DNA of 64,000 nucleotides, taken from NCBI GenBank assembly GCA_026936325.1, contig JAPTHN010000019.1, forward strand, positions 10,442,253 through 10,506,252. Direction: 5' to 3'. This DNA is from Platynereis dumerilii. Its lineage: Eukaryota; Annelida; Polychaeta; Phyllodocida; Nereididae. Positions within the stretch are counted from its first letter, which is position 1; the number at the start of each line of letters is the position of its first letter. A program made the position numbers and the translations under genes. Below are positions 23,407-34,865 of the stretch, piece after piece. The notes beneath the pieces are model-generated. The model did no database searches, was not told the origin of the DNA, and was given only the letters and a program-made list of their open reading frames with translations.

Positions 23407-23842
23407 CTATTTACGTCTCAACCTACTATATACATGGCTATGAATGTTGCACCATCGGCTCTGGCTGTACAGGTTAACAGCTCTCTGTCTTGCCCTTTGC
23501 ATATTGATTACCTTACCTGCTCAGTGGTTAGAGCAACTAAGTTGGTTTTCGGTTCAATTTCAACTCGTTTTCAATATGCTCATGACCACCAGTCGAAGCT
23601 TTGAATCCATGGATTCTTGTTGTAATTTGGTGACTTAAATGTACAAGGTATAGAAAGATGTGTATGAGGTATGAGGTCTAAGTTATTTAGACTCCTTATT
23701 TTCGCGTTCTATCATGCATTTTTGAACCCTCAAATTAACTGATACATGTACCATTAACTTTTTAAATGAGGTTTCGTCCTCAACCATCTATATCTACATC
23801 TACATCTAAAACCGAGTGCGTGTTGCATTTGAAGCTTACTCA

Positions 23843-24670
23843 GGGCTATTCCATTTAAAACTCTGGGGGGGGGGGTGGTCGGGCTGGTTTATTTTTCGTA
23901 TGATGTATGTACGGGTGAGCGATAATTGGTCAATAACGTTTTTTTGGAGGGCATTATGGGGTATTAATCAGTTATGGCCTGAGGGCAGAAATCATTAACT
24001 TAATGCCCGAGCCGCCAGGCGAGGGCATTAAATGATTTCTGCCCGAGGGCCATAACTGATTAATACCCCATAATGCCCGACAAATAAATGTTATTATCAT
24101 TTTATGACACAATCCAAATCCAAGAAGAAAGTTACCTTTTCTTTTGGATTCATTAACGCCCGCTCCGTTTTCGCGCTCTCACGCTCTTGTTATTGAATAT
24201 AGAGGAAAACCGATTAAATGACAGTGTTCTCCTCTTTGTGGAGATAATTTTAGGCTTTTAAATTTTTCAATTCTGACCATTTTTGGCCGTTTTAGCCCAA
24301 AACAATCAACAACATCGCCATGACGTCACTTCTGATGACGTCACAATACACCAGGGGGCGTTTTCGCGGGCGTTAACGGCCATTAACGCCCGCGAAATGA
24401 GCATTAACCCACAGACAATGCCCTCTAAAATGATAATAATACGTTGTAGATGCAAGGGGGGCACTCGCGGAATTCACTGCAGATGTATGGGGGGGGGACT
24501 GTCGTTCTATTCAGGCCTACGCAATGTAACATTTGACGAAAAATTTTTGTGATGTATGTACGGGGGGTGAAAAAATCAAAGTTAATGCGGGGGGGGGGGG
24601 TAAAAAAAAATGTTTTAAATGCATGGGGGGGGGGTCAAAATCGTAGCCAGATTTTTAAATGGAATAGCCC
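23843..24670. mobile_element. Harbinger-type MITE, family H1, containing a nested element
   Basis: Ends GGGCTATTCCATTTAAA and TTTAAATGGAATAGCCC lie between TCA triplets (23840-23842, 24671-24673). G-runs of 9-12 recur. Compared with the uninterrupted copy at 40118-40444, it carries an extra segment at about 23927-24435. Confidence 0.9.
23927..24435. mobile_element. Foldback element nested in H1 MITE
   Basis: About 509 bp. It opens TGGTCAATAACGTTTTTTGG and closes with GCCCTCTAAAATGATA; AGGGCATT is shared by both ends inverted. The left part is a hairpin of about 135 bp (23944-24083) whose arms read GGCATTATGGGGTATTAATC and its complement. ATAAT flanks both sides. A diverged relative lies at about 58250-58672. 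Confidence 0.8.
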
Positions 24671-24823
24671 TCAGTTCTATATGCACTCTGGTAGTTTCAG
24701 AGCTCGGACTCTTAGCGCTACCCTCCTGTCATTTTCATGAACTTGAGGTTAATGAAATTTCATCATACAGGGCAAAAAAACTAAACAAAAATAGGCTGCT
24801 GTCAAGAATGATGTGTCACTCAC

Positions 24824-24892
24824 CGAGTCATAGTCATCCATTATAGTGTAATAGTGTGACTCTTCGTATTTATAATCTGGGGTGGACTCCAT
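24824..24892 (-). CDS. Probable first coding exon of the 7TM receptor
   Basis: ATG follows directly on an acceptor (ACATTTCAG), 23 codons run to GACTCG, and a consensus GTGAGT donor follows. The peptide is MESTPDYKYEESHYYTIMDD plus YDS, very rich in Tyr, Asp and Glu, like the sulfotyrosine-bearing N-termini of chemokine-type receptors. It ends in phase 0 and the receptor exon at 3985 begins in phase 0, giving a 333-residue protein with an extracellular acidic N-terminus before TM1. The intron would be about 20.8 kb, with no other gene seen inside it. A 5' untranslated exon must lie further upstream because the ATG abuts an acceptor. The link is inference from phase, strand and composition; a different partner exon is possible. 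Confidence 0.62.
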
Positions 24893-25436
24893 CTGAAATG
24901 TATTGGAATTGACTGTTAAAACTCTAAAATAAAAGAATAGACTTAGTCTGTCAACTATTATAAATATAGTCAATATAGTGTTCATTGTTGTCGAGACTTC
25001 AAAAAGAAGAATGGCATTGAAGTTATTGACGTTGCTAAAAGACTTCAAGATTACGGTGTGTAATGGTTTTGCCACTTGATTAAATGTCAATTAATGAATT
25101 AAATTTATATATCAGTGTGACACTAACATTTGATAATATGCTACCTGAAAACTATGCGGTGATAATTTTTACAAAGATTGTATCTGCTTTAGAACAAAAA
25201 ATCATTAAAAAATGAAGTTGCATTTAGTTCTTACCCCTGTTATTGTCTACTAGCCGTGGCAGTATGTTTGAATGTCTCAGTACCAATGAGGGCATGTAAA
25301 TGTGCAAGCATGTTAAATATGTATCCTGTTTTCTGCGCTGTCTGGCACACTGACATTATTTACTCCAGTCTTGTTTTAAAAAATTTTTTCTTGATGGTTT
25401 TACATTTTAAAAATCACTTGCTCTGACTCCGACTGT
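24893..25436. other. DNA upstream of the receptor's first coding exon
   Basis: Expected to hold receptor 5' intron sequence. No promoter or exon can be assigned. Confidence 0.4.
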
Positions 25437-25439
25437 TTA

Positions 25440-25649
25440 GGCCACACATAATTGATTCTTAGCTTCGCGGACCCGCCGACACAATAGATATGCTGCCGAT
25501 GGAAAAAAAAAATTGAAAAAAAAAAAAATTTTTTTTTTTTGACATTATAAAAAAATTTTTTTTTACCTTTTTTTTTTTGTCCTACCTACCGACCCTAGAA
25601 AAAGTGCCTTGAGAGGATCCGAGAAGCTAAAGATCAATTATGTGTGGCC
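25440..25649. mobile_element. Harbinger-type MITE, family H2
   Basis: Inverted ends GGCCACACATAATTGATTCT and its counterpart CAATTATGTGTGGCC lie between TTA triplets (25437-25439, 25650-25652). CGCCGACACAATAGAT, A/T homopolymers and CCTACCGACCCTAGAAAAAG follow in order. The same family lies inverted at 38422-38594, in part at 25828 and 29199, and degraded at 34225-34400. Confidence 0.9.
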
Positions 25650-25827
25650 TTATCAGACATTCTGTCCAATTAAATTGTTGCTGTGCCGCTGGCTATTGTG
25701 AATGATGGTAGCTTTAGTCATCGAAACTATGTAAGCTTAATCCTTTTAGTCATTTCTTTTGCTATAACCTCCTAACCCGGTTAGCAAGTGGAGAATAATA
25801 TGGGAAAAGAGTCATGACTTTTTTTTG

Positions 25828-25955
25828 GGCCACACATAATTGATTGTTAGCTTCGCGTACCTGCCGACACAATAGATTTCCTGCCGATGGAAAAAAAAAT
25901 AGAAAAAAAAAATTTTTTTTTGACATTATAAAAAAAAAATTGTTCACTTTTTTTT
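25828..25955 (+). mobile_element. H2 MITE, left half only
   Basis: GGCCACACATAATTGATTGT, CTGCCGACACAATAGAT and A/T runs match the left half of the H2 copy at 25440. The match stops at AACGGGTTTTCGGTACG. Confidence 0.8.
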
Positions 25956-28189
25956 TTAACGGGTTTTCGGTACGAAAACTCGTTATACTAGTCACTTATA
26001 TCGAGAGAGGGAGTGAATCAATAGAATGACGCAGGTTTAATGTGCGAAATAGAGAGTAGTTATAATGTAGCAAGCTATCCAGACGTCTGGTATAAACGTC
26101 GTAGTTTTGTGCGCACCAACGTTTTCTTGTTGTTTTAGAGCTGTTTATCTACATTTTGAAAGAAATTAACTGTTTGACCAGCAGAACGTCTGTTTTAGTC
26201 GATGTTACGATGTTTTGACGAAATGTTAATTGTGTTTAAACTGACAACACTTACCACTGAGGCATCATATCAGAAATTCCTGAAAAATGTACGAGGAGCA
26301 CGTATGTCTTGATAAGTTCCATTCCTTTCAAACATCACCCAATAGCTTGTCAATCCCCCAGCCCTGATTACAGATTTATAGTTTAGTACAATTGGCTATT
26401 TCTGTGATGGTCAGTCATTGGTCATGGCCAGACAGGAAATGGAACTCTTCACTGTATCGGGATACTGCCCTCTGATTGGTCAAAACGTGGGAGTTTTTTT
26501 TTTTCTGTCTATTCCCACAGTGATACATCTCTGTGGCCACTTCTATTTGAGCTAGAATAACCATTTTAAGTTCCCTAGAAACTAGATTTTTTGCTGTATC
26601 TGGCAGATTTTGTTTTATTTCAATATCTCTTTTCAATGCCGGGAATTCGTTGAAAACGCAAATCGACCTTGACAAGGCAGATTGATGAACAAAAAATATA
26701 TAATAAAAATTCAAGGAACACTTTGGAAATTAGTTTTTCGTTCGTCTAACACTATTTTTCGTTAGGGGGACCCACCCTGATGGTTTTAAAAATGGTTTGT
26801 CACATGTATATATTTTTTAAATCACTATAATGTATAAATTTGCTATTATAAAGGAGAAAATTAATTTCCGTTGCGACTTTTTAAAACTTAAAAATGACAG
26901 GTCCATGACCTTTTACTGCATTTGGACAGGTACACGGCCTTTTAATGCAGTGCAACAAAATGTAACAGTTTCCAGACACAAGATTGCCAAACTAAATGTA
27001 GCAAAACTATTTTCTAGACATCAACAAGTGTCTGCATTTCGTTGCACTCATCTGTGACCTTTCATGGCAGTTATAAAAGGATTACCTTTTAATCAATGAA
27101 TTTGGATTTTTTTTTTCCTGATCATTACCAAATGAAGGAATACATAATCTCTGCTTCTGTGTATCCTAGAAACGTGTAGTTTCTTGCCAGTTAAATAACT
27201 TGGTGTCACAGAAGCATAGTATTCTATTGCTTGATGTTTTCTTCTGTACTTTTACCAGTGTGAATATTGGCCTATTTTAATTTTTTTAAATTTGAGAGAG
27301 AATGGTTATAAGATTGATTGACACAGAAGGTTTTCAAGCTGCATGTGTTCATTTTCTTGTAGCAATGAAGCAATGAATATTTAAGCACAATTGCGGCAAA
27401 TTGCGTTTCTTGATTGTTATACAAGTATTGGCCTGTTGAACATGAATGCCAGCTTAATTTAATTCTGACTGAAGTAAGGAAATTTATTAGCAAGTTTTTC
27501 ATAATTGGCAATTGGGTGAGTAGGAATACACATAGCACTAAAGCCTTGATCTCGCTGGGGGAGAAAAGGAAATGATTGACAGACTGGTCACTGGTAAATC
27601 TGCCTCTGTTGCAATGAAATTTGAACAGTTGAAAGGACCAACTTGAGCCATAAACTTGCTCAGAACAATTTCATTTTAAATTTCAATGGTGAAAACGTTT
27701 TTTCTTCACAACTGCATGGCATTCTGAAGACTTCACAAATGTTGAGTTGATGGGGTTACCCTAATATGATTACTGTAAGCTCCCAGGGTTGCCAGCTACC
27801 TAAAAAATAAGTATAGAGCCTATGCCTTAAAATTGATGAAGAATCGTCCATTGATCTGCTTATCCGATCTCCCCATGCATTCACTCTCTTGACTTGAGTT
27901 TCATCATCACAGTGAGGTTGACTATAGTCACTGTATCGTCACCAAAGCAACCCATTTGAGCCTCATTCTGGATCACTAAAAGATTTTGAGTATTGTCTTA
28001 TTTTTTTGTTCGATTGTATTACTAGACGATATTCGAGTGTGTCCCTACTCGCTCCAAAAATAAACATTCAACTTGGTCTTGGGATGTCACTGACTTAAAT
28101 TTTATTATGATTGAATTGTGTCAGTTATTCAATCCAATCATTCAGCACATATCCCGAAGGGCACACAACGTGAACACGATGACGGTGGA
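25956..28189. other. Intergenic DNA, no gene seen
   Basis: AT-rich. It opens with a near palindrome (GGGTTTTCGGTACGAAAAC) and otherwise shows no exon, RNA gene or bounded element. Confidence 0.5.
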
Positions 28190-28480
28190 GGGCAGCTGCA
28201 TGGCAGAGTGCTTTAAAAGGTGCCCGCCTGCTCCCCTGAATGTCTTTGCCTGCATGGGTTCAAACTCAGGGTAGGGAACCCTAAAATTTTCAGTGACCCT
28301 TCATGAGCAAAATCTCAGCTGGATGTCGTTCGGATGAGACGTTAAATAAGCGGCCCCTTGTATCAATGTCTGTGCTGTGCAGGTAAAAGATCCCTCACAT
28401 GGGGTAAATGTGTAACATGTTGAGGACTCGCTACTCTCTCTCCCATCTAATCAATCAACCCTCGACAGCATTCAGAGCTG
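28190..28480 (+). mobile_element. tRNA-derived SINE with V-SINE-like core
   Basis: A degraded tRNA-like head ends in GGGTTCAAACTCAGG (B box). The core GTCGTTCGGATGAGACGTTA followed by AGGTAAAAGATCCCTC matches, from memory, the conserved domain of vertebrate V-SINEs (GGATGAGACGTTAAACCGAG). Confidence 0.7.
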
Positions 28481-29198
28481 GGCTTAGAGGGCTGCACTTA
28501 CCTTGTCTATCTATACGTTGGACATGTAGAAATGGTTGGTATAGAAATTATGTAGTCACAACTTTAACACTACGTTGAGTTTTTTTAAACAACTTTGCCA
28601 CAACGTTGTACACTTACTAAATGTCCATTATGACCATAGGGTTTGCGTAACAGCCTGTAACAAAAGCACATAGAAATGCTCATTGTGGCCAAATAAAGTA
28701 TTTTAAATTGTGTGTAGTTATAGCTACCAAGGTAACTAAAAGTATGGTAGTGTGATTGCCATAGTCACACAATGCATGCCACCAGGTGTGCTAAGAAATT
28801 CTGAGAAAAGTTTTAAAAATTGTTCAAGAAAATTAATATGCAAACAATTTTTTGGAAATGTAATGTGCGGTCAAAGATTGCATAAAAAGTCATGATTTTC
28901 TCGTACAAATTGTAAAACAAATTAAAAAATTCTGGTATCGAGCAATTTAATCATGACCTGTCATGCAAACATCCATGGACCAATCAGTGACCAGGATTTG
29001 AGGTATAAAAATTTTAACTAGCCATCCTTTGACTAACATTGGCACAAAAAGATGCATTCAGTCATCAACATCTTCTCCGATGATTGCCTGGAATGACATT
29101 ATTGCTATTCTATGAACAATTGGGCCAAACTTAGAAGCAAACAAAAAAAAGCAAACAAACAGAGGGAAAACTCGTTTTGCAATCCGCGGATTCTTGTT
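28481..29198. other. Intergenic DNA, no gene seen
   Basis: AT-rich. The last 60 bp contain AAACAAACAG and CAATCCGCGGATTCTTG; the latter motif recurs at 33790. Confidence 0.5.
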
Positions 29199-29257
29199 TG
29201 TCCTACCGACCGACCCTAGAGAGGATCCGAGAAGCTAAAGATCAATTACGTGTGGCC
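29199..29257 (+). mobile_element. H2 MITE, right end only
   Basis: GTCCTACCGACCGACCC, GAGGATCCGAGAAGC and CAATTACGTGTGGCC match the right end of the H2 family; TTA follows. Confidence 0.8.
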
Positions 29258-29606
29258 TTATGTTACACACATGTACCTTTTTGTGATGCAGTTATTAGGG
29301 CTGCCAGCTGCGCTGCAGCTGCAGGCCCTATGTGACGAGTAGACTCTGTTCTGTGTAACTATGCTGTGCACAGGATCCTGTTAAAACTATGCATTGTATG
29401 AATCTGTTACTTAGCAGTATGCTTTCTTTTGGCCCATTCTCGGCTCTTTTCAATTTTGGTCGTTCTCCATGACATATTCACTGAGTATCTATCAAAAATA
29501 TACCTCTGCCATCCTATACAATGTCCATATTCGCACCATTATCCTGCTGCAGTGGGACCAGAAGCATCAGCAGCAGCTCAGCATCAGCAGCAGCTCAGTG
29601 CCAGCC

Positions 29607-29664
29607 CAGACTGTACCTGTCCCTCTGCATATTTGGCCTCCACCATCGGTGGAGGGACAGTCTG
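29607..29664 (+). repeat. 58-bp double-palindromic element
   Basis: Outer arms CAGACTGTACCTGTCCCTC / GGAGGGACAGTCTG enclose an inner CCTCCACC/GGTGGAGG pair. The reverse complement recurs at 49421-49475. Confidence 0.75.
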
Positions 29665-29715
29665 ACTCAATACATTGACAGATTGATTGATACATATATA
29701 GACAGATGGATGGAA

Positions 29716-29943
29716 AATCTCATCCCGGGAACTCACTTTAGTCCGAGCCCATGGGACTTTAAATGGAGGCGGGTTGTATCCAGTGTTCTATGCTGGGGCA
29801 ACTGAAAGACCCTGGGCATCCCTGAATAAATAGGGTATGTGCCAGACTCACAGTCTACTCATCTCATCATCATACGGCGATTGCCTGCCTCGATATAGCC
29901 CACTAAGGTGCTGCAGAGGCGTAAAACACAAACAAACAAACAA
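29716..29943 (+). mobile_element. tRNA-SINE family 1, 5'-truncated copy
   Basis: Begins near the former B box (ATCTCATCCCGGGAACTC) and ends (AAAC)n. A 14-bp duplication ACAGATGGATGGAA flanks it (29702-29715, 29944-29957). Confidence 0.9.
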
Positions 29944-30189
29944 ACAGATGGATGGAAGGATGTATCTGTACACAGATGTACATAGATACACAGATATAGG
30001 CCAACATACAAGTTTACATCAACTGGTGAATTACAGCAGGCTGGCAGACCTACGTATGCACTCTCCGAGTGTTCGTTCTTGTTATATTCTGTGGGTCATT
30101 TGGACCAGGAATATCCTAGGGATCAGTTAGCAATGGTGTATGCCTTTTTAATAAACAATAGCCTCTTTTACTTGAGACCTTTGGGGGAG

Positions 30190-30300
30190 GGGGGGGGGGT
30201 GATGTAGTGGTAGCCTGCTAGGCTGCCAATCGCTAGGTCTCGGGTTCAAATCCAGCTTTTGCCGGGTCACCTTGGCCACTGTTGGACGGCTGTTTTAATC
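30190..30300 (+). mobile_element. SINE family 2, 5' half, split by an insertion
   Basis: The head GATGTAGTGGTAGCCTGCTA followed by GCTGCCAATCGC and GGGTTCAAATCC (B box) is the tRNA-like part of family 2. It continues after the element at 30301-32280. Confidence 0.88.
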
Positions 30301-32280
30301 GTGTTGGGACGATACTATAACTATCGCGATACTTCATCGCCAATGCAGCCAAAATACAACTATCGTGAGGGAAAATTATGCATGATATATCACGATATCA
30401 CGATACACTATTGCCAAAGGCAGCAAGTATCACGATTATCGCGATAGTAATTGTCTGCTTAAAAGCATAGTTCCGCTAATTTCTGACATGCATTTTAATG
30501 CGCATCACACCTCTATCTTGTGAGAAATCCATGAAAATCGCAACTTTTTTGCTTCAGTTTAGTGAAATAGAGAAAATTTTTTTGCCCAACTTTCCTAATA
30601 CTAACTTCATACAGCACACAGCGCTCCTGACTAAATTTCAAGATTTAAAAAATTCAACAAGAAAACCGAAAGCGCACGCTTGTAGAGCAGGGTCAAGAGA
30701 ATATTTCAAGAAAATTTTGAGTTATATTCGTTTTAAATGTTTTGTTTATCACACTCATTATTTCTTGGTGACAAGGGAGCATAGAAAGTTGTTTAAGTCA
30801 TTTATCATGTTTAGAGAGGCACGTGTTGAAGGTAAGACATCATTGTTTAATTTGCACGATAATTGTATGTGTGATAGATATGTATCAGCCTAAAATAGTG
30901 TGCAGAGTGTGATAAACACATGCAGATACATATTTATCAATGAAGTGAATTTGTAGCCAAAGTAAATTAATTCAATCATTTGTTGTGAATGTTTCACCTG
31001 CTTTTAGCTTGATTTGAATTTAATTTAGCCTTCCTTTTTAAGTTTTTCAATGCTTTTCATCAAAACATGACATTTCGAACGATTTAAATTTGTGGATCAT
31101 TCTTACTAAGACTGAATGTGATTTATATGAATTGCCTCAATATATCATATAGACATTGCATAAATATTAAGAAATAAACCCCAACTGTGGCTTTTTGTAA
31201 TCAAAGAAGTGAGTAAATGAGTGTAACTGACAGAATCATTTTGCAATAATTTCAGGATAAAAAACTCATTTAATGGACTTACTTACTCATCCAAGCCATC
31301 ATAATATGAACGTGAGATGCTAAATAGCTTGAAAATTGATACTGAAACACAATATGACATTGAAAGAGAGTCACTCATGCGCAAAAAACCACAAAGGTAG
31401 ACAATTGAGCAATGATGGGCCTAATAATCGCTATAAAAGATGTCTAATAGAGGCTATAAGATGATTATTGTACAAAGGTATTGTTCCTTTAACTTCTGCA
31501 TCTTCTGACATTTGAAGATATTGATAAATAAAATCTCACAGACATATATGATGACAAATAACACACAATTCTGTTTTGACAAAATGCATGAAATATTCAT
31601 ATATCATGAAATATACATTTAATTTTGCTAAAACTGGCCTGAATACAACAAACACTTCAAAGGGATTAACAGAGGCAATATTTAAAAGCTGCAAACTTTC
31701 TTGCAGGTGTGTTAATTCCTATAACATGCGGTCAAATGTGTTTATCACACCCTGGACAATATTTCTGGTCTAAACATATCTAAAACGGATACAATCGTCA
31801 TGCAAATTAAAGAATAATGTCTTACCAACAATACATGTCTCTCTAAACATCCTAAATGTCTTTAACAGCTTTCTTTGCCCCACTTTCAGCATGAAAGTAT
31901 GAGTGTGATAAACAAAAAATTTAAAATGAATATAACTCAAAATTTTCCCAACGGAATTTTTCGGTTTTTGTCTCAAAATGTGCTCCAGACCCTGCTCTAT
32001 AAGCGTGGGTTTTCGGTTTTCTTGTTGAATTTTTTTAATCTTGAAATTTATTGAGGAGCGCTGTGAGCAATAACGTTGAATTGATACTATAATAAATGAT
32101 GTTTTTCTAGCTTTTTCTGGTAATTTACCTATCGCAATAGTATTGTATCGTACACCTCAATTGTTGGCAATATATTGAATCGTTCCCTCACTTGATAGTA
32201 TGTATCGTTCAGGTATTGTATCGCTAACTAAGTATCGTTTAAACTATTGTATCGCAAAATCCTCACGATACCCAACACTA
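30301..32280. mobile_element. Foldback DNA element with ~550-bp inverted arms
   Basis: Starts GTGTTGGGACGATAC, ends CACGATACCCAACACTA. The outer 500-600 bp are inverted relative to each other: for example GAGCAGGGTCAAGAG at 30686 pairs with the 31990 region, and open frames in the two arms encode similar peptides on opposite strands. ATCGCGAT-type motifs cluster at both ends. TGTTTTAATC flanks both sides (30291-30300, 32281-32290). The middle has no transposase frame. Confidence 0.87.
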
Positions 32281-32376
32281 TGTTTTAATCATCCTTCGCC
32301 TCATTGCTGCGTCCTTCTGTCCTAATTAGCCCACCGTGTGCTGAAATATGTGACGTAAAGCCCCAAACATCCAAAC
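32281..32376 (+). mobile_element. SINE family 2, 3' half after the insertion
   Basis: TTCGCCTCATTGCTGCGTCC, CCTAATTAGCCCACC and GACGTAAAGCCCCAAACATC continue the SINE interrupted at 30300. Confidence 0.88.
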
Positions 32377-32423
32377 ATCTATATTATTTGGGGCAGTTGG
32401 GCTAGTGGATTGCTGTGTGGACT

Positions 32424-32911
32424 AGACCCCGAAGCCGCAGCCATGAGCCATCATGAGCAGTCATGGTGGCTAATTTTCTAGCCAGCCACTTATTTATTTT
32501 CAAGCCATGAGCAGCAATGACTTGTTAGAACCAGCTAGCAGCCATGCAAAAACAAATTTCACATATGTTTGTGTATGTTTTGGATGCAAAATAGTCTTAA
32601 TAAGTAAAATTTCTGTATTTTCAAGGATTTATATTATCCATTTACATCGTTCATGTTGTGAAGTTCATATTTTACCTTCAACTTTCAAATTATTGTCTTA
32701 ATCAATATTTTTAAAGAAACCTTTTTTAGACTCACAGTTATCGAACAATGATTTTTTGGGCAAAAAGTTCAAAATTATGTTGTAAGCCATGGAAAATGTC
32801 TTCAGCCATGAGCAGCCGCATCTGCACGGCGGTCACGGCTTAAGCTGGCTAGCAGCCATGAAACCTTTTAAGCCAGCTGTGATTGAAAAAAGTGGCGGCT
32901 TCTGGGTCTAG
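32424..32911. mobile_element. hAT-type MITE, 488 bp
   Basis: Ends AGACCCCGAAGCCGC and GCGGCTTCTGGGTCTAG lie between perfect octamers TGTGGACT (32416-32423, 32912-32919). The interior repeats AGCCATGAGCAG and CTAGCAGCCATG. Confidence 0.85.
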
Positions 32912-32919
32912 TGTGGACT

Positions 32920-33552
32920 TCATCATGGCACATGGGCCCCCGATAGACCGGTAGGAAAAATAGATCATCGCTGAATGATTGATTGGGTTTGATTGATTGA
33001 TGATAGATAGATTGAGTGATTGATTTGATAAGAGAGGCAATTTTTGTGAAACCCATGGTGAAAGCATCAAAGAAATCTCTGAAATAACTATGTACCTTAA
33101 CAACTTAAATGGGGCTTAGGCCTCGCTGTCAGCATGGCTGTGATGTCACTATCGAATGGAGTCCTTGTATCACCTCTTCACTATGAAAATACAAGAAAAA
33201 AATCTCCGCACCACTCTCAATACCTTCATGAATACGAAGTACTAGTTTTTGATAAGATTTCTTGCCGTCTGGAGGAAATTTATAGTAAAAATAAATTTTA
33301 ACTTACCATGCAGTTCAGAGCAACTATTATAAGATCTGTAAGATATATGTTTATCTATATATTTATCTCAGGTTCCCTCAGATTCAGTTTAAATAGCCCA
33401 CACTGGTGCCGATGGGGCGTAAAACACAAACTAACAAACTCCCTCAGATTCAGGATGTGCTTGTATACAATTGTAAAATTGTGACAAGTCTCATGGGTGC
33501 CCAGATGACTGCGAATTTTGGCTCCTGGTTTATTATTTACAGAAGCATGTCA
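32920..33552. other. Intergenic DNA, no gene seen
   Basis: A TTGATTGAT-rich stretch (32975-33025) and a SINE family 1 tail fragment (about 33392-33440, GGGGCGTAAAACACAAAC) are all that stand out. Confidence 0.5.
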
Positions 33553-33770
33553 ATTCAAGGGGGGGAGGGTTGATCTAGTGGAAGCGTGCTAGGCTGCCAA
33601 TCGCTGGGTCAGGGTTTGAATCCAGCTCTTGCCAGTCACCTGGGCCACTGTTGGATGGCACTGTTTCAATCATAATTCACCTCATCGCCATGTCCTCCTC
33701 CTGTCCTAATAAGGCTAATAAGCCTAACAAGTGCATAAATACAGGATGTAAAGCCCCAATCATACATCCG
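33553..33770 (+). mobile_element. SINE family 2, full-length copy
   Basis: The tRNA-like head (GGTTGATCTAGTGGAAGCG, CTGCCAATCGCTGGG, GGGTTTGAATCC as B box) leads into GGATGGCACTGTTTCAATCA, CCTCCTGTCCTAATAAGGC, ATACAGGATGTAAAGCCCC and a CATCC-type tail. GCATGTCA occurs on both sides (33545-33552, 33771-33778). Confidence 0.88.
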
Positions 33771-34865
33771 GCATGTCACCTCTGTTTGCAATCTGCGGAT
33801 TCTTGTTTATTTAATGATTGTGTATTAATGAAATTTTAATTTTCATTCCCATTCCTAACATTTCTTTTTGTCAAAAATGTCCGTGAACCATAAAATCAAA
33901 AATGTCTGGCCTTATATTTATACAATTGTATTGCCGAATTTGTAAGAATGTACTTTATGAATAATAATTGTATGATAATTTAAGAATAATGAGGTCACAC
34001 TAAATAGTAAGAGACTTCAGTGCCTTTCTAATCATGTAATTAAATTAACGGAATGTAGTATAACACCTAAAATAGAGGTACTATTTTCTATAATTTAAAA
34101 TATTTGAAAAAATTGCTCAATGGACAAGACTTGAAAAACTTATATTAAATTTTGATAATAATTTTACGATATGATCTTTTGGTAAAGGAAGGTGTTAGAC
34201 CTGATCTTACTCTGAATTCAAATAACTTATGGTCAGATATAACCGATTGTTAGCTTTTTGGATCTTCTCAAGGCACTTTTTCTGTAGGATAAAATCCTTT
34301 TGTGTCAATAAATTGAATTAAGGGTTACCGAATTTTCGTTGGCAGAAAAATTTGTGTGTCAGTAAATCTAAGAAGCTAAAGTTCAATAATGTCTGGCCTA
34401 TTTCGCCTCTGGTATCCAGAACACTTCTGCTTTATATGTTTGAATATGCAGGGAAAAGTATACATACGATTAGAGTTCCAAGAGACTTATGTAATGTTCA
34501 TAAATTTAACACCTGTTTATTTTTTTTTGAAAAATGTTATGTCTGCTTAATTACATGGTGCTGTTACCTAATGTCCAATTTGCTAATTAGTTATTTTTTT
34601 TTTGCTGAATTGCAGAAATAGATAGCTGGATTTGGTAACTGCAATTACCATATTATCAATTTCAGAAACTGCAGTTACTAAATGATTGCAATTAATCAGT
34701 AAATGCAATATCTAGGTCAATGAAATTTATGCCGAAACTAATTTATTTTCCGAAGTGATGGCACATTGGCAATGTTGTACTGAAAGCACTTGGACCTTTA
34801 TAAATATGAATTGTTAAAAAGGAAATATTGTAGGATTTGAATATCATATGACTGTGCCAAATTGG
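33771..34865. other. Intergenic DNA, no gene seen
   Basis: AT-rich. A degraded H2 MITE can be traced at about 34225-34400 (CCGATTGTTAGC, CTCAAGGCACTTTTTC, AAGAAGCTAAAG). Confidence 0.5.

Noticed and set aside
29429-29665. Open frame with Gln/Ser/Ala-rich segment
   Set aside because: The rich segment comes from CAGCAG repeats and the end from the 58-bp palindromic element; no splice signals or family match.
30498-31976. Two similar open frames on opposite strands
   Set aside because: They lie in the inverted arms of the foldback element and show no transposase motif.
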